DNA from: Arthrobacter sp. PM3 | Lineage (GTDB): Bacteria > Actinomycetota > Actinomycetes > Actinomycetales > Micrococcaceae | Direction: 5' to 3' | DNA length: 64,000 nt | NCBI RefSeq assembly: GCF_003352915.1 | Contig: NZ_CP022314.1 | Location: 4,256,057-4,320,056, forward strand | Part shown: in pieces, positions 9,145 to 19,693 of the stretch | How the letters are laid out: every line of letters starts with the position of its first letter | Position numbering within the stretch: the first letter of the stretch is position 1 | Notes under the pieces: model-generated | Told to the model about the DNA's origin: nothing | Databases searched by the model: none | The model's input: only the letters and a program-made list of their open reading frames with translations | Translations under genes and position numbers: made by a program

Positions 9145-10263
9145 CTACTCCGGGGAGATGGAGTGGATGAGTTCGACGACGCGCGTCAGCACGGCAGGGT
9201 CCGTTTCCGGGGGCACGCCGTGGCCCAGGTTCAGGACGTGGCCGGGCGCGGCGGAGCCGGCGGCGATCACGTCGCGGACGTGCGCTTCCAGGATCTCCCA
9301 CGGTGCGGACAGCAGTGCGGGGTCGATGTTGCCCTGCAGCGGAACGGTCCCGCCGAGCCGCCGGTTGGCTTCGTCCAGCGGGAGCCGGTAGTCAACGCCC
9401 ACGACGTCGACGCCGACGTCGCGCATGGCCACGAGCAGTTCCGAGGTGCCGGTGCCGAAGTGGACCAGCGGTGCGCCGAGGTGGCGGACGTGGTCCAGGG
9501 CACGGGCCGACGCCGGAGCGACGTAACGCTGGTAGTCGGCCAGCCCCAGCGAGCCGGCCCACGAGTCGAAAAGCTGGCCGGCCGAGGCGCCGGCCTCCAG
9601 CTGCGCCCTGAGGAACATGCCGGAGGCGTCGGCGGCCCAGTTGGCCAGGGCGGTCCACGTCTCCGGGTCGGCGTGCATCATGGTGCGCGGGCCGAGGTGG
9701 TCGCGGGACGGCTTGCCTTCCACCATGTAGGCGGCGAGCGTGAAGGGCGCGCCGGCGAAGCCGATCAGCGGGGTGCTGCCGAGCTCAGCCACGGTAAGAC
9801 GTACGGCCTCGCGGATGGGTTCCAGGGCCTCCCACGTCAGCTGCGGCAGGGCGGCGACGTCCGCTGCGGTGCGCACCGGCGCGTCCAGGACGGGGCCAAC
9901 GCCGGGGACGATGTCCACACCGACGCCGGCCAGCTTGAGCGGGATGACGATATCGGAGAAGAAGATGGCGGCATCGACGTCGTGCCGCCGGACCGGCTGC
10001 AGGGTGATCTCCGCGGCCAGCTCCGGGCGCAGGCATGAGTCCAGCATCGCGACGCCCTCGCGGACCTTGAGGTACTCCGGCAGCGAGCGGCCGGCCTGGC
10101 GCATGAACCAGACGGGACGGCGCGAGGGCGTGCCGCCCCGGTAGGCGGTGATGAGGGGCGAGTCCGAGGTGCGGCCGTCCATGAGCGGGTGCCCGGCGTC
10201 GAGCCCGCGGTCGGACGTACTGGAATTTGTCGTGCCGGCGCTTGCCGCAGCCCTTGGAGTCAT
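9145..10263 (-). CDS. hemE: Uroporphyrinogen decarboxylase
   Basis: Decarboxylates the four acetate side chains of uroporphyrinogen III to coproporphyrinogen III. It has 372 aa from the chosen ATG. The signature RPVWFMRQAGRSLPEYLKVRE is present, as are FSDIVIPLKLAGVGVDIVPG, GFAGAPFTLAAYMVEG and the C-terminal LQGNIDPALL and NLGHGVPPETDP. The frame is open further upstream, but those 40 residues are not family-like. CACAAT lies 7 nt before this ATG, a possible weak leaderless -10. Confidence 0.95.
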   Translation of the reverse strand: MTPRAAASAGTTNSSTSDRGLDAGHPLMDGRTSDSPLITAYRGGTPSRRPVWFMRQAGRSLPEYLKVREGVAMLDSCLRPELAAEITLQPVRRHDVDAAIFFSDIVIPLKLAGVGVDIVPGVGPVLDAPVRTAADVAALPQLTWEALEPIREAVRLTVAELGSTPLIGFAGAPFTLAAYMVEGKPSRDHLGPRTMMHADPETWTALANWAADASGMFLRAQLEAGASAGQLFDSWAGSLGLADYQRYVAPASARALDHVRHLGAPLVHFGTGTSELLVAMRDVGVDVVGVDYRLPLDEANRRLGGTVPLQGNIDPALLSAPWEILEAHVRDVIAAGSAAPGHVLNLGHGVPPETDPAVLTRVVELIHSISPE

Positions 10264-10297
10264 GCCTTCGATTGTGCCCAAATTTGCGCCCAAAAGA

Positions 10298-10338
10298 TAA
10301 CGACAGCCTGTCACGCGCATCGTTACACCGGCAACGAT
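10298..10338. promoter_or_regulatory. Triplicated TCGTT(A/G) half-sites between divergent hemE and hemA
   Basis: TAACGA (10298-10303), TCGTTA (10320-10325) and AACGAT (10333-10338) form two overlapping inverted repeats: TAACGA-N16-TCGTTA and ATCGTT-N8-AACGAT. They lie between the two starts, where an operator serving both heme transcripts would be placed. The regulator is unknown. Confidence 0.35.
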
Positions 10339-10392
10339 CGCGGTGCCGTGGCGGGAATCACAGCAGGGGGTGCCCGATCCCACTCGGACATG

Positions 10393-10423
10393 TTGTTCTA
10401 CACGGACACGAAAAAGCTATGAT
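10393..10423 (+). promoter_or_regulatory. hemA promoter
   Basis: The -10 TATGAT (10418-10423) is preceded by TTGTTC (10393-10398) at 19 nt. Initiation 7 nt on would place the 5' end within 3 nt of the GTG start, giving a leaderless or nearly leaderless mRNA. No Shine-Dalgarno sequence is seen. Confidence 0.6.
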
Positions 10424-10432
10424 GGTGATGCT

Positions 10433-11791
10433 GTGGTTCTTTTCTCATTGGTGGCTACACACGCCGACATCGACCTCGAAACCGTTGCTCAGCTGAGCAC
10501 CGGCGCTTCCGGGCTTGCCACATCCGCCCTCGCCGGATCGCCGGCCGTGGCGGGTGCCGTTGTCCTTGCCACCTGCAACCGCTTCGAAATCTATGGCGAG
10601 GCACCGAACCCCGACGCGGTCGACGCGGCCCGGGCGGCCCTTATCTCGCAGATCAGCGGTGCCAGCGGGCTGAACGATCAGCTCGTCTCCCGCGCGTTCA
10701 GCACCCGCACCGGTGCCGAGGTCAGCCGGCATCTGTTCGCCGTCAGTTCCGGGCTGGACTCCGCCGTTGTCGGTGAACGCGAAATCGCCGGCCAGGTCCG
10801 CCGCGCCCTGATCACCGCCCAGCATGAGGGCACGGCGAGCTCCGGGCTGGTAAGGCTCTTCCAGGCCGCGTCCAAGACGGCCAAGGATGTCGGCGCCCAG
10901 ACGGCCCTGGGCTCCCGCGGCCTCTCGATCGTCTCGGTGGCGCTGGATCTGGCCACGGACCTCTCGGAAAACCCCGACTGGTCGGCCAAGAAGGCTGTCG
11001 TCTTCGGCACCGGCGCCTACGCCGGTGCCACCATGTCGCTGCTGCGCGAACGCGGCTGCACCGACGTCCATGTCTACTCCTCCTCCGGGCGCGCCCCCGG
11101 GTTCGTCGCCACCCGGGGCGGCACGGCCCTGGATGAGGACACCCTCCCGGCAGCGGTGGCCGCGGCGGACGTCATGATCGGCTGCAGCGGCTCGGACAGC
11201 CGGGTCGAAGCGGACGAGCTCGCCCGGATCCGGGCGGACTCGGTCCAGCCGCTGATCGCGATCGACCTCGCCCTGACCCACGACTTCGACCCCGCGGTGG
11301 GCGAGCTCGACGGCGTCGAACTGCTGACGCTGGAATCCGTCCGGCTGGCGGCACCCCAGGAACAGGCCGAGTCGCTCGCGCAGGCCAGCAGCATTGTCTC
11401 CGGTGCGGCCAGCGCCTTTGAGCAGGAGCGTGAGGCACGCTCGGTTGATTCGGCGATCGTTGCCCTGCGCCGGCACACGATGAACGTCCTGGACGCGGAA
11501 ATGGAAAAGGTCCGCGCCCGGCACGGCTGCACCGCCGCCGCCGAGGAAGTCGAGTTCGCCCTGCGCCGCATGGTAAAGCAGCTGTTGCACATCCCCACGG
11601 TCCGGGCGCGGGAACTTGCCGCCGACGGGCAGCAGGACGCCTACGTTGCCGGTCTTGAGGCGTTGTACGGCATCACCGTGGAGCCCTCCCCCGCCGCCGG
11701 TTCCGCCCTGGCGGCGCCCGCCCCCGTCGTGTCCGACGCTGAGTGCCCGGTGGAACACGGCGGAGCCGGCGAAATCCGCGAAACCGCGTAG
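10433..11791 (+). CDS. hemA: Glutamyl-tRNA reductase
   Basis: Reduces glutamyl-tRNA(Glu) to glutamate-1-semialdehyde, the committed step of the C5 pathway. It has 452 aa. The GTG start gives [18 protein letters not shown], the family N-terminus; the catalytic Cys is in [34 protein letters not shown] and the NADPH-binding [11 protein letters not shown] follow, and the C-terminal dimerisation helices end in an Ala/Pro-rich tail. It is transcribed divergently from hemE; the long in-frame extension upstream of the GTG has no family similarity. Confidence 0.96.
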   Translation: MVLFSLVATHADIDLETVAQLSTGASGLATSALAGSPAVAGAVVLATCNRFEIYGEAPNPDAVDAARAALISQISGASGLNDQLVSRAFSTRTGAEVSRHLFAVSSGLDSAVVGEREIAGQVRRALITAQHEGTASSGLVRLFQAASKTAKDVGAQTALGSRGLSIVSVALDLATDLSENPDWSAKKAVVFGTGAYAGATMSLLRERGCTDVHVYSSSGRAPGFVATRGGTALDEDTLPAAVAAADVMIGCSGSDSRVEADELARIRADSVQPLIAIDLALTHDFDPAVGELDGVELLTLESVRLAAPQEQAESLAQASSIVSGAASAFEQEREARSVDSAIVALRRHTMNVLDAEMEKVRARHGCTAAAEEVEFALRRMVKQLLHIPTVRARELAADGQQDAYVAGLEALYGITVEPSPAAGSALAAPAPVVSDAECPVEHGGAGEIRETA

Positions 11792-11803
11792 CGTCCCGTC
11801 TAA

Positions 11804-11840
11804 GTACCCTTTTCGCGGAACGGTACCCTTCTCGCGGAAC
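11804..11840. repeat. 19-bp-period direct repeat downstream of hemA
   Basis: GTACCCTTTTCGCGGAAC (11804-11821) and GTACCCTTCTCGCGGAAC (11823-11840) match at 17 of 18 positions. The first copy's TTTCGCGG can also pair with CCGCGAAA near the hemA stop. It lies in the convergent gap before the SDR gene and could act as a weak terminator. No T-run is seen. Confidence 0.6.
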
Positions 11841-11855
11841 CTGGACTATCCGGGC

Positions 11856-12878
11856 TCACCCGGCGAAAGCGTTGATCCCGGTCATGTCGGCGGACACCTG
11901 CCACAGCCGGGCGGCCGCGTCCGGGTCCACTGCATGGGCGTCCACGCCCCTGATTCTGGCCTCGGGCGATCCCGGAACGGTGGGTTCGGCGATGTCGCAG
12001 TCCTCGCAGTACACGCCGCCCATGCCCTCCAGTGCCGGCGACGTCGCCGCCCAGACCGACGTGGCCGCGCCCTGTTCCGGGGTCTTGAACCGGGCGTCGA
12101 CGGTGCCGTGCTCATCCATCCAGCCCGCGGCAATCATTTCCTCGCGCGGCAGATGGCGCTGCAGTTCCGTCATGATGCCGCCGGGGTGAACGGCGAAGGC
12201 CCTCACGCCGAAGTCCCGGCCGAGGGCGTCGAGCCGGACGGCGAAGAGGGCGTTGGCCGTCTTCGCCTGGCCGTACGCGCGCCATTTGTCGTAGCCGGCG
12301 TCGAAGTTGATGTCATCGAAGCGGATCGGCGAGAGCTTGTGCCCCGTGGAGGACAGCGAGACGACGCGGGCCCCGTCCGCCGCGGCGAGGGCCGGCCACA
12401 GCAGGTTGGTGAGCGCAAAGTGGCCCAGGTGGTTGGTCGCAAACTGGGCCTCCCAACCGGGGCCCACCCGGTGCTCCGGGCTGGCCATGATGGCGGCGTT
12501 GTTGATGAGGATGTCCAGGCTGCGGGGCGGGTTGGCCGCCGCGGCAGCCAGGAAGCCGGCGGCGAACTCCTGCACGCTCGCCTGGTCCGCCAGATCCAGT
12601 TCGGCCACGCTGACATCGCCGCCCCGGGCTCCCGGGGCCAGCCCGGCCGCGGCCAGGACGTCGCGGGCGTGGTCGGGCCGTCGGGCGGGCACCACAACGG
12701 AGGCCCCGGCGGACGCGAGTGCCCGCACGGTTTCCAGGCCGAGTCCGGAGTAGCCGCCGGTGACGATCGCGGTCTTCCCGGCCAGACCGATGCCGGAGAT
12801 GACGTCGGCGGCCGTCGAATCACGGCCGAAGCCGGAGCCGATCTTGCGCTGTGGTGTCCGGGCGGGTTCCTCGCTCAT
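11856..12878 (-). CDS. Short-chain dehydrogenase/reductase (SDR), retinol-dehydrogenase-like
   Basis: A 340-aa NAD(P)-dependent oxidoreductase of unknown substrate. After a ~30-residue lead come the Rossmann motif TAIVTGGYSGLGLETVRALA (TGxxxGxG), the Asp-containing AELDLADQASV, LDILINNAAIMASPE, the catalytic Ser in VVSLSSTGHKLSP and the Tyr-X3-Lys motif YGQAKTANA. It starts 11 nt after the moeZ stop with GAGAGG 7 nt before the ATG, so it probably shares the moeZ transcript. Confidence 0.9.
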   Translation of the reverse strand: MSEEPARTPQRKIGSGFGRDSTAADVISGIGLAGKTAIVTGGYSGLGLETVRALASAGASVVVPARRPDHARDVLAAAGLAPGARGGDVSVAELDLADQASVQEFAAGFLAAAAANPPRSLDILINNAAIMASPEHRVGPGWEAQFATNHLGHFALTNLLWPALAAADGARVVSLSSTGHKLSPIRFDDINFDAGYDKWRAYGQAKTANALFAVRLDALGRDFGVRAFAVHPGGIMTELQRHLPREEMIAAGWMDEHGTVDARFKTPEQGAATSVWAATSPALEGMGGVYCEDCDIAEPTVPGSPEARIRGVDAHAVDPDAAARLWQVSADMTGINAFAG

Positions 12879-12889
12879 GGCAGGGCCTC

Positions 12890-14113
12890 TCAGTAGACCG
12901 GTTTCCCGGGTTCCACGTCCCGCACCCAGGCGAGGATGCCGCCTTCGAGGTGGCTGACGCGCTCGTACCCGGCAGCGCGGGCCGCTGACAGGACGGCGGC
13001 GGACCGTGTTCCGGCCTTGCAGTGGAAGACGATATCGGCGTCCTGGGGCAGGTCCTGCCACGCTTCGCCGGCCAGGATGCGGCCCTGCGGGATCAGCACC
13101 GCCCCGTCGATCCGGACGATGTCGTACTCCCCGCTTTCCCGCACGTCCACCAGGTGGAAGTCCTTGAGTCCGGCCTTTCGCGAGGCGAGCATGGTGGCGA
13201 GCTGGGTTGCCGTGACCGTGTGCCCGGCCCCGGCATCCGCTGTGGGGGTGATGCCGCAGAAGGCCTCGTAATCGGTCAGTTCCGTGATGCGCGGCGCCGC
13301 GGGATCCCGGGCCACCTTGATCTCGCGCCAGGTGCCGCCGAGCGCGTCGTAGAGCGCCAGCCGGCCGAGCAGGGACCGCCCGACGCCGGTGATCAGCTTG
13401 ACGGCTTCGGTCACCATCAGGGATCCGACGGCGGCGCACAGCATGCCGAACACGCCGCCTTCCCCGCAGGACGGCACGGAGCCGGCCGGGGGTGCTTCCG
13501 GGTACAGGTCCCGGTAGGTGGGTCCGTGCTGTTCCCAAAAGACGCTGACCTGGCCGTCGAACCGGAAGATCGATCCCCAGACATAGGGCTTGCCGAGGAT
13601 CGCCGCGGCGTCGTTGACGAGGTAGCGGGTGGCGAAGTTGTCGGCGCCGTCGAGGATGAGGTCGTAGCCGGCGAAAAGGTCCAGGGCATTGGACGCATCG
13701 AGGCGGATGTTGTGCAGCCGGACGTCGACCAGCGGGTTCAGCGCCGCAATGGCGTCCCGGGCCGATTCGATTTTGGGCCGGCCCACGTCCGCGACGCCGT
13801 GGATGATCTGGCGCTGCAGGTTGCTGAGGTCGACGTCGTCGTCATCGACGATCCCGAGGGTGCCGACCCCGGCGGCGGCGAGGTAGAGCAGCGCGGGCGA
13901 ACCCAGTCCGCCGGCCCCGATGACCAGGACTTTCGCGTTCTTGAGCCGGCGCTGGCCGATCGCGCCGATCTCCGGAATGATCAGGTGGCGCGAGTAGCGC
14001 TCCACCTCCTCCGGGCTGAGGTCTGCCGCGGGCTCAACCAGCGGTCCGGGCCGGGGATCCAGCTGCATCCGGGAGGTTGCGGGGGCGCCGTCGGCGGCGA
14101 TGTTTGAGGCCAT
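12890..14113 (-). CDS. moeZ: MoeZ/MoeB-type adenylyltransferase-sulfurtransferase with rhodanese domain
   Basis: Adenylates the C-terminal Gly-Gly of ubiquitin-like sulfur carriers and passes sulfur to them. It has 407 aa. The ThiF/E1-like domain (about residues 35-280) has RYSRHLIIPEIGAIGQ, the nucleotide loop VIGAGGLGSPALLYLAAAG, LSNLQRQIIHG and the PSCGEGGVFGMLC loop. The rhodanese domain (about 295-407) has the active-site loop FHCKAGTRSA. Family members serve MoaD-, CysO- and ThiS-like carriers. No thiF is seen in this window, so this enzyme is a candidate activator of ThiS at 16.6 kb. TAGATT lies 5 nt before the ATG. Confidence 0.93.
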   Translation of the reverse strand: MASNIAADGAPATSRMQLDPRPGPLVEPAADLSPEEVERYSRHLIIPEIGAIGQRRLKNAKVLVIGAGGLGSPALLYLAAAGVGTLGIVDDDDVDLSNLQRQIIHGVADVGRPKIESARDAIAALNPLVDVRLHNIRLDASNALDLFAGYDLILDGADNFATRYLVNDAAAILGKPYVWGSIFRFDGQVSVFWEQHGPTYRDLYPEAPPAGSVPSCGEGGVFGMLCAAVGSLMVTEAVKLITGVGRSLLGRLALYDALGGTWREIKVARDPAAPRITELTDYEAFCGITPTADAGAGHTVTATQLATMLASRKAGLKDFHLVDVRESGEYDIVRIDGAVLIPQGRILAGEAWQDLPQDADIVFHCKAGTRSAAVLSAARAAGYERVSHLEGGILAWVRDVEPGKPVY

Positions 14114-14275
14114 ACTTCAATCTATGCCTGAAGATACCGTCAGGTCATATTACCCGCGCGTAAAGTGTATTTCAGGGCAAGGTAGTGCAGTGCCGTTTAT
14201 GGCTGCAGTGTTGTTTACGGCAGTGCTGTTGAATATATTGCGCGTTATTGGGTGAAGAGGGAAAGAAGGCCGACA

Positions 14276-14941
14276 GTGGTTCATCAGGCACCGGTGGAGC
14301 GGGACGGGACCGGCAAGCCGCCGGCCGGACAGACGCGGAGCGGACATCGCTCGGCGCGCCTGCCCCGCGACGAACGCCGGGCGCAGCTGCTGGCGGCTGC
14401 GCAGGAAGTCTTCGTGGCGAACGGCTACCACGGTGCCGCCATGGATGAAATCGCCGAGACCGCGCACGTCAGCAAGCCTGTCCTGTACCAGCACTTCCCG
14501 TCCAAGCGGGACCTCTACCTGGCGCTGCTGGACAGCCACCTCAGCAAGTTGATCGACCTCCTGCTGGGCGCCCTGAATTCCACCACGGACAATGACGAAC
14601 GTGTCCAGGCGGTGATGCGCGCCTACTTCCGCTTCATCGCCAACGATGATCAGGCACACCGGCTCGTGTTTGAATCGGACCTGATTAATGACCCCGACGT
14701 CAGCGCACGGCTGGAAACGTTCAACAAGACCTTTGCCGACGCCGTCGCGCACGTCATTGCCGAGGACACCAAGCTGCCGGAGCTCGAAGCCCAACTCCTG
14801 GGCCGCGGACTGGCCGGAATGGCCCACGTGAGCGCGCGGTACTGGCTCGAGACGGACGGGAACCTGGACCTCGATGTGGCCAGTGACCTCATCTACCGTT
14901 TAGCTTGGCGCGGAATCTCCCGCTTCCCCAAGGAGACCTAG
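14276..14941 (+). CDS. TetR-family transcriptional regulator (Rv3208-like)
   Basis: About 221 aa. The helix-turn-helix region is AQEVFVANGYHGAAMDEIAE followed by HVSKPVLYQHFPSKRDLYL, a textbook TetR N-terminus after a ~28-residue polar lead. The GTG at 14276 is preferred because GAAGG sits 6 nt upstream; the frame is also open from a GTG at 14252 that has no ribosome-binding site. It is divergent from moeZ and followed by the DUF3107 gene, the order seen at M. tuberculosis moeB1-Rv3208-Rv3208A. The ligand is unknown. Confidence 0.9.
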   Translation: MVHQAPVERDGTGKPPAGQTRSGHRSARLPRDERRAQLLAAAQEVFVANGYHGAAMDEIAETAHVSKPVLYQHFPSKRDLYLALLDSHLSKLIDLLLGALNSTTDNDERVQAVMRAYFRFIANDDQAHRLVFESDLINDPDVSARLETFNKTFADAVAHVIAEDTKLPELEAQLLGRGLAGMAHVSARYWLETDGNLDLDVASDLIYRLAWRGISRFPKET

Positions 14942-15002
14942 ACTACAACTAGAGATTGACCTTAGAGATTTAATCGACTTTGACCGGCTGGGAGGCCTCG
15001 CT

Positions 15003-15227
15003 GTGGAAGTAAAGATTGGTATTCAGAACATTGGCCGCGAAATCGTGCTCGAATCCAGCCAGGATGCCGACGCCGTCGCCAAGGTGGTGGGCGACGCGAT
15101 CGCCAAGGGCAGCGAGCTGCGGCTGACGGATGACAAGGGCCGGCTGATCATTGTCCCCGCCAATGTCCTTGGTTACGTCGAAATCGGAGCAGAAGAGGCC
15201 CGCCGCGTCGGTTTCGGCGCCCTCTAG
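15003..15227 (+). CDS. DUF3107 family protein (Rv3208A/TB9.4-like)
   Basis: A 74-aa soluble protein beginning GTG (MEVKIGIQNIGREIVLESSQ) with GGGAGG 7 nt upstream. It matches the small actinobacterial DUF3107 family in length and in the pattern IAKGSELRLTDDKGRLIIVP. The biochemical function is unknown. It lies directly downstream of the TetR gene, an arrangement conserved in actinobacteria. Confidence 0.92.
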   Translation: MEVKIGIQNIGREIVLESSQDADAVAKVVGDAIAKGSELRLTDDKGRLIIVPANVLGYVEIGAEEARRVGFGAL

Positions 15228-15285
15228 TTCCCCCTCTTCCAGAGTCCGTTCTTCACCGCAGTTTCCTGAACGCGAGGGGTCCTGA

Positions 15286-15588
15286 ATGCTTTCCCTGATT
15301 GTGGTGGCCATGGTCACCGTTGCCGCGGGCTTCGTAGTATGGGCAAATGACAAACGGCACACGAAGTACGGCATCAGTGTTCCGGCCGGGGTCGCCGCCG
15401 CCGTCGGCATGCTGAGCTGGATCATCTTCATGGCGGCCGGGTTCGGCTACCAGCCGGGACTGACCTGGATTCCGTGGATCCTGCCCATGGTCCTGGGCAC
15501 TGCAGCCTCCATCGGGGCCGTGGTGTACCTCGGCAGGACCCGGACCCGGCACGATACCGACCGGCTCACCGCCATCCTGAAGCTCTAG
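15286..15588 (+). CDS. Small integral membrane protein, function unknown
   Basis: 100 aa with three predicted transmembrane segments (about residues 2-20, 31-54 and 62-82) and a charged C-terminal tail RTRTRHDTDRL. GAGGGG precedes the ATG at normal distance. It is 58 nt downstream of the DUF3107 gene on the same strand and ends just before a bidirectional terminator. No family was recognised. Confidence 0.75.
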   Translation: MLSLIVVAMVTVAAGFVVWANDKRHTKYGISVPAGVAAAVGMLSWIIFMAAGFGYQPGLTWIPWILPMVLGTAASIGAVVYLGRTRTRHDTDRLTAILKL

Positions 15589-15628
15589 CAGGACGCGGAT
15601 CGTCAGCAGGACGCCAATCCCTGGCCGG

Positions 15629-15675
15629 AAAAAGCAGTGGCCACGCTCCTCGTCGGGAGCGTGGCCACTGTTTTT
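15629..15675. terminator. Bidirectional Rho-independent terminator
   Basis: A perfect 15-bp stem (15635-15649 with 15656-15670), a 6-nt loop, AAAAA on the left and TTTTT on the right. It lies between the convergent membrane-protein gene and thiG and can serve both. Confidence 0.95.
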
Positions 15676-15707
15676 GACTCCGTTTCTTGAGCGTCGTCGG
15701 GCCCCTG

Positions 15708-18093
<2,386 letters not shown>

Positions 18094-18102
18094 AAAAAAA
18101 TT

Positions 18103-18202
18103 CCTTCCCTACGCCGGTACTAGCCGGATCAGGTCAAGCGGTCGGCTCTGACGCCCTCTCAGCCGTTGCAGCGGCATTGCCGCTGCGGGCTCCCGCGGTA
18201 TG
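18103..18202 (-). promoter_or_regulatory. TPP riboswitch (THI element) upstream of thiO
   Basis: On the minus strand the two hallmark blocks are GGCTGAGAGGGC (CTGAGA at 18162-18157) and GACCTGATC (ACCTGATC at 18134-18127), then a GGCTAGTACCGGCGTAGGGAAGGA-type 3' end. The aptamer's last bases contain the AAGGA Shine-Dalgarno sequence, and no terminator stem separates it from the ATG. Ligand control is therefore most likely by ribosome-site sequestration. Confidence 0.93.
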
Positions 18203-18207
18203 CGCCC

Positions 18208-18213
18208 AGTTTA
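18208..18213 (-). promoter_or_regulatory. Candidate -10 of the thiO-thiS-thiG transcript
   Basis: TAAACT on the minus strand would start RNA near 18201, at the 5' boundary of the riboswitch. It sits 7 bp from the divergent thiE -10, so the two promoters overlap. Confidence 0.5.
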
Positions 18214-18220
18214 GAGGAAC

Positions 18221-18226
18221 TAGGCT
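18221..18226 (+). promoter_or_regulatory. -10 element of leaderless thiE
   Basis: TAGGCT is followed by exactly six bases and then the thiE ATG. Transcription would start on the A of the start codon. There is no Shine-Dalgarno sequence. Confidence 0.65.
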
Positions 18227-18232
18227 GGTCCC

Positions 18233-18928
18233 ATGACCCAGGACGCCATCCACACCACCGCCCGCCTCTACCTGTGCACCGACGCCCGCCGGGACCGCGG
18301 CGACTTCGAGGCCTTCGTGGACGCCGCTTTCGCCGGCGGGGTGGACATCATCCAGCTGCGTGACAAGTCGCTCGAGGCGGCCGAGGAACTGGAATTCCTG
18401 GAGGTCCTGCAGGCCGCGGCGCAACGCCACGGCCGGTTGTGGTCCGTCAATGACCGGGCGGACATCGCGTCCCTGTCGGGGGCGCCGGTGTTCCATGTCG
18501 GGCAGAAGGACATTTCGCTCGGTGCCGCCCGCGGTTTCCTCGGCAAGGACACCGTGATCGGGCTGTCCACGCACAGCCCGGAGCAGGTGGACGCGGCCAT
18601 CGCGGCCTCGCCCGGCCGCAAGGGCCTGGATTACTTCTGTGTCGGGCCCGTGTGGGCCACCCCCACCAAGCCGGGACGCGCCGCCGTCGGCCTCGACCTG
18701 GTGCGCTACGCCGCCCGGGCGATCGAAAAGGCGGACGCGGAGGGAACCGGCACGGTGGACGGGGTGGTGCCCTGGTTCGCGATCGGCGGGATCGACCTCG
18801 GCAACGTGGAGCAGGTGGTCGACGCCGGCGCCCGGCGGATCGTCGTGGTCCGGGCCATCACCGACGCCGATGATCCGGCACACGCTGCGGGAGCGCTGCT
18901 GGCGGCACTGGACGCCGCGGACGCCTGA
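18233..18928 (+). CDS. thiE: Thiamine-phosphate synthase
   Basis: Joins HMP-pyrophosphate and thiazole phosphate to thiamine phosphate. It is a 231-aa TIM barrel. [20 protein letters not shown] opens the domain; [61 protein letters not shown] and [16 protein letters not shown] are all family motifs. It is divergent from thiO and lacks its own riboswitch; its promoter overlaps the thiO promoter. Confidence 0.96.
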   Translation: MTQDAIHTTARLYLCTDARRDRGDFEAFVDAAFAGGVDIIQLRDKSLEAAEELEFLEVLQAAAQRHGRLWSVNDRADIASLSGAPVFHVGQKDISLGAARGFLGKDTVIGLSTHSPEQVDAAIAASPGRKGLDYFCVGPVWATPTKPGRAAVGLDLVRYAARAIEKADAEGTGTVDGVVPWFAIGGIDLGNVEQVVDAGARRIVVVRAITDADDPAHAAGALLAALDAADA

Positions 18929-18980
18929 GCGCGTCGGCCAGAACGCTCCGGGCGGGCCGCGCCGGGCAGGCCGGCCTGGC

Positions 18981-19652
18981 TTACGCGGCCAGTCCCAGCC
19001 CCGCCATCCGGCGTGCGTGGTTCGCCGCGAGTTCGGCCGCGAGACCGCTGGCCATGTCCTTGGCAGCGTCGTCGTCGAGACCGGACAGGCCGCCGAGGAG
19101 CGCGTGCTCGATGCCCACCCGCTGGGCCTGGGTCAGGGCTTCGCCCAGCAGGCGCCGGGCCCACAACGCCAGGCGGGAAGCCAGCCGCGGGTCATCGGCC
19201 AGGGCCGCCTTGAGGCGGTCCCGCAGCACGGCCGTGGATGTTTCCGCGGACTGGATCTGTTCGATCAGTTCCCGGGTCCCGGCGTCGACGTACCGGGCGA
19301 CGGCCCGGTAGACGTCCGCGGAGACGGTGTCGATCACGTAGGCCTTCATGAGCGATTCGTACCAGTCCGCCGGGCGGGTGCGCTCATGGAAGTGGTCCAC
19401 GGACGGCTGGAACGGGAGCATCGCGGCCTCCGTGTCCAGGCCCATGGCCTCGAGCCGGCTCCGGACCAGTTCGTAGTGCTGGAACTCCACCACGGCCATC
19501 CTGCCCAGCACCGCGCGGTCATGCAGCGTAGGCGAATACCGGGCATCGGAGGACAACCGTTCGAAGGCCGAGAGCTCGCCATAGGCCATCACTCCCAGCA
19601 GATCCGCGAGGAAGCTGTTGTAGCGGGCAGGATCGTCCGGACTGGCGCTCAT
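18981..19652 (-). CDS. Ferritin-like-fold protein (Rv3210c-like, tRNA-hydroxylase-related)
   Basis: A 223-aa, largely alpha-helical protein. Helical di-iron-type motifs are present: GVMAYGELSAFERLSSDA, MAVVEFQHYELVRSRLEAMG (E..H) and YVIDTVSADVYRAVARYVD. Homologues are annotated as ferritin-like or MiaE-like proteins, but activity is not established. The ATG is 6 nt after a TAGTCT -10 with no Shine-Dalgarno. It is divergent from the RNB ribonuclease gene, whose start is 41 bp away. Confidence 0.82.
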   Translation of the reverse strand: MSASPDDPARYNSFLADLLGVMAYGELSAFERLSSDARYSPTLHDRAVLGRMAVVEFQHYELVRSRLEAMGLDTEAAMLPFQPSVDHFHERTRPADWYESLMKAYVIDTVSADVYRAVARYVDAGTRELIEQIQSAETSTAVLRDRLKAALADDPRLASRLALWARRLLGEALTQAQRVGIEHALLGGLSGLDDDAAKDMASGLAAELAANHARRMAGLGLAA

Positions 19653-19658
19653 CTTTCA

Positions 19659-19664
19659 AGACTA
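19659..19664 (-). promoter_or_regulatory. -10 element of the leaderless ferritin-like gene
   Basis: TAGTCT, then exactly six bases, then ATG on the minus strand. Confidence 0.6.
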
Positions 19665-19680
19665 ATGGCGGAAATCGGGC

Positions 19681-19686
19681 TACCCT
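19681..19686 (+). promoter_or_regulatory. -10 element of the leaderless RNB gene
   Basis: TACCCT, then seven bases, then the GTG start. It is paired with a divergent leaderless promoter 17 bp away. Confidence 0.55.
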
Positions 19687-19693
19687 GATTTTC

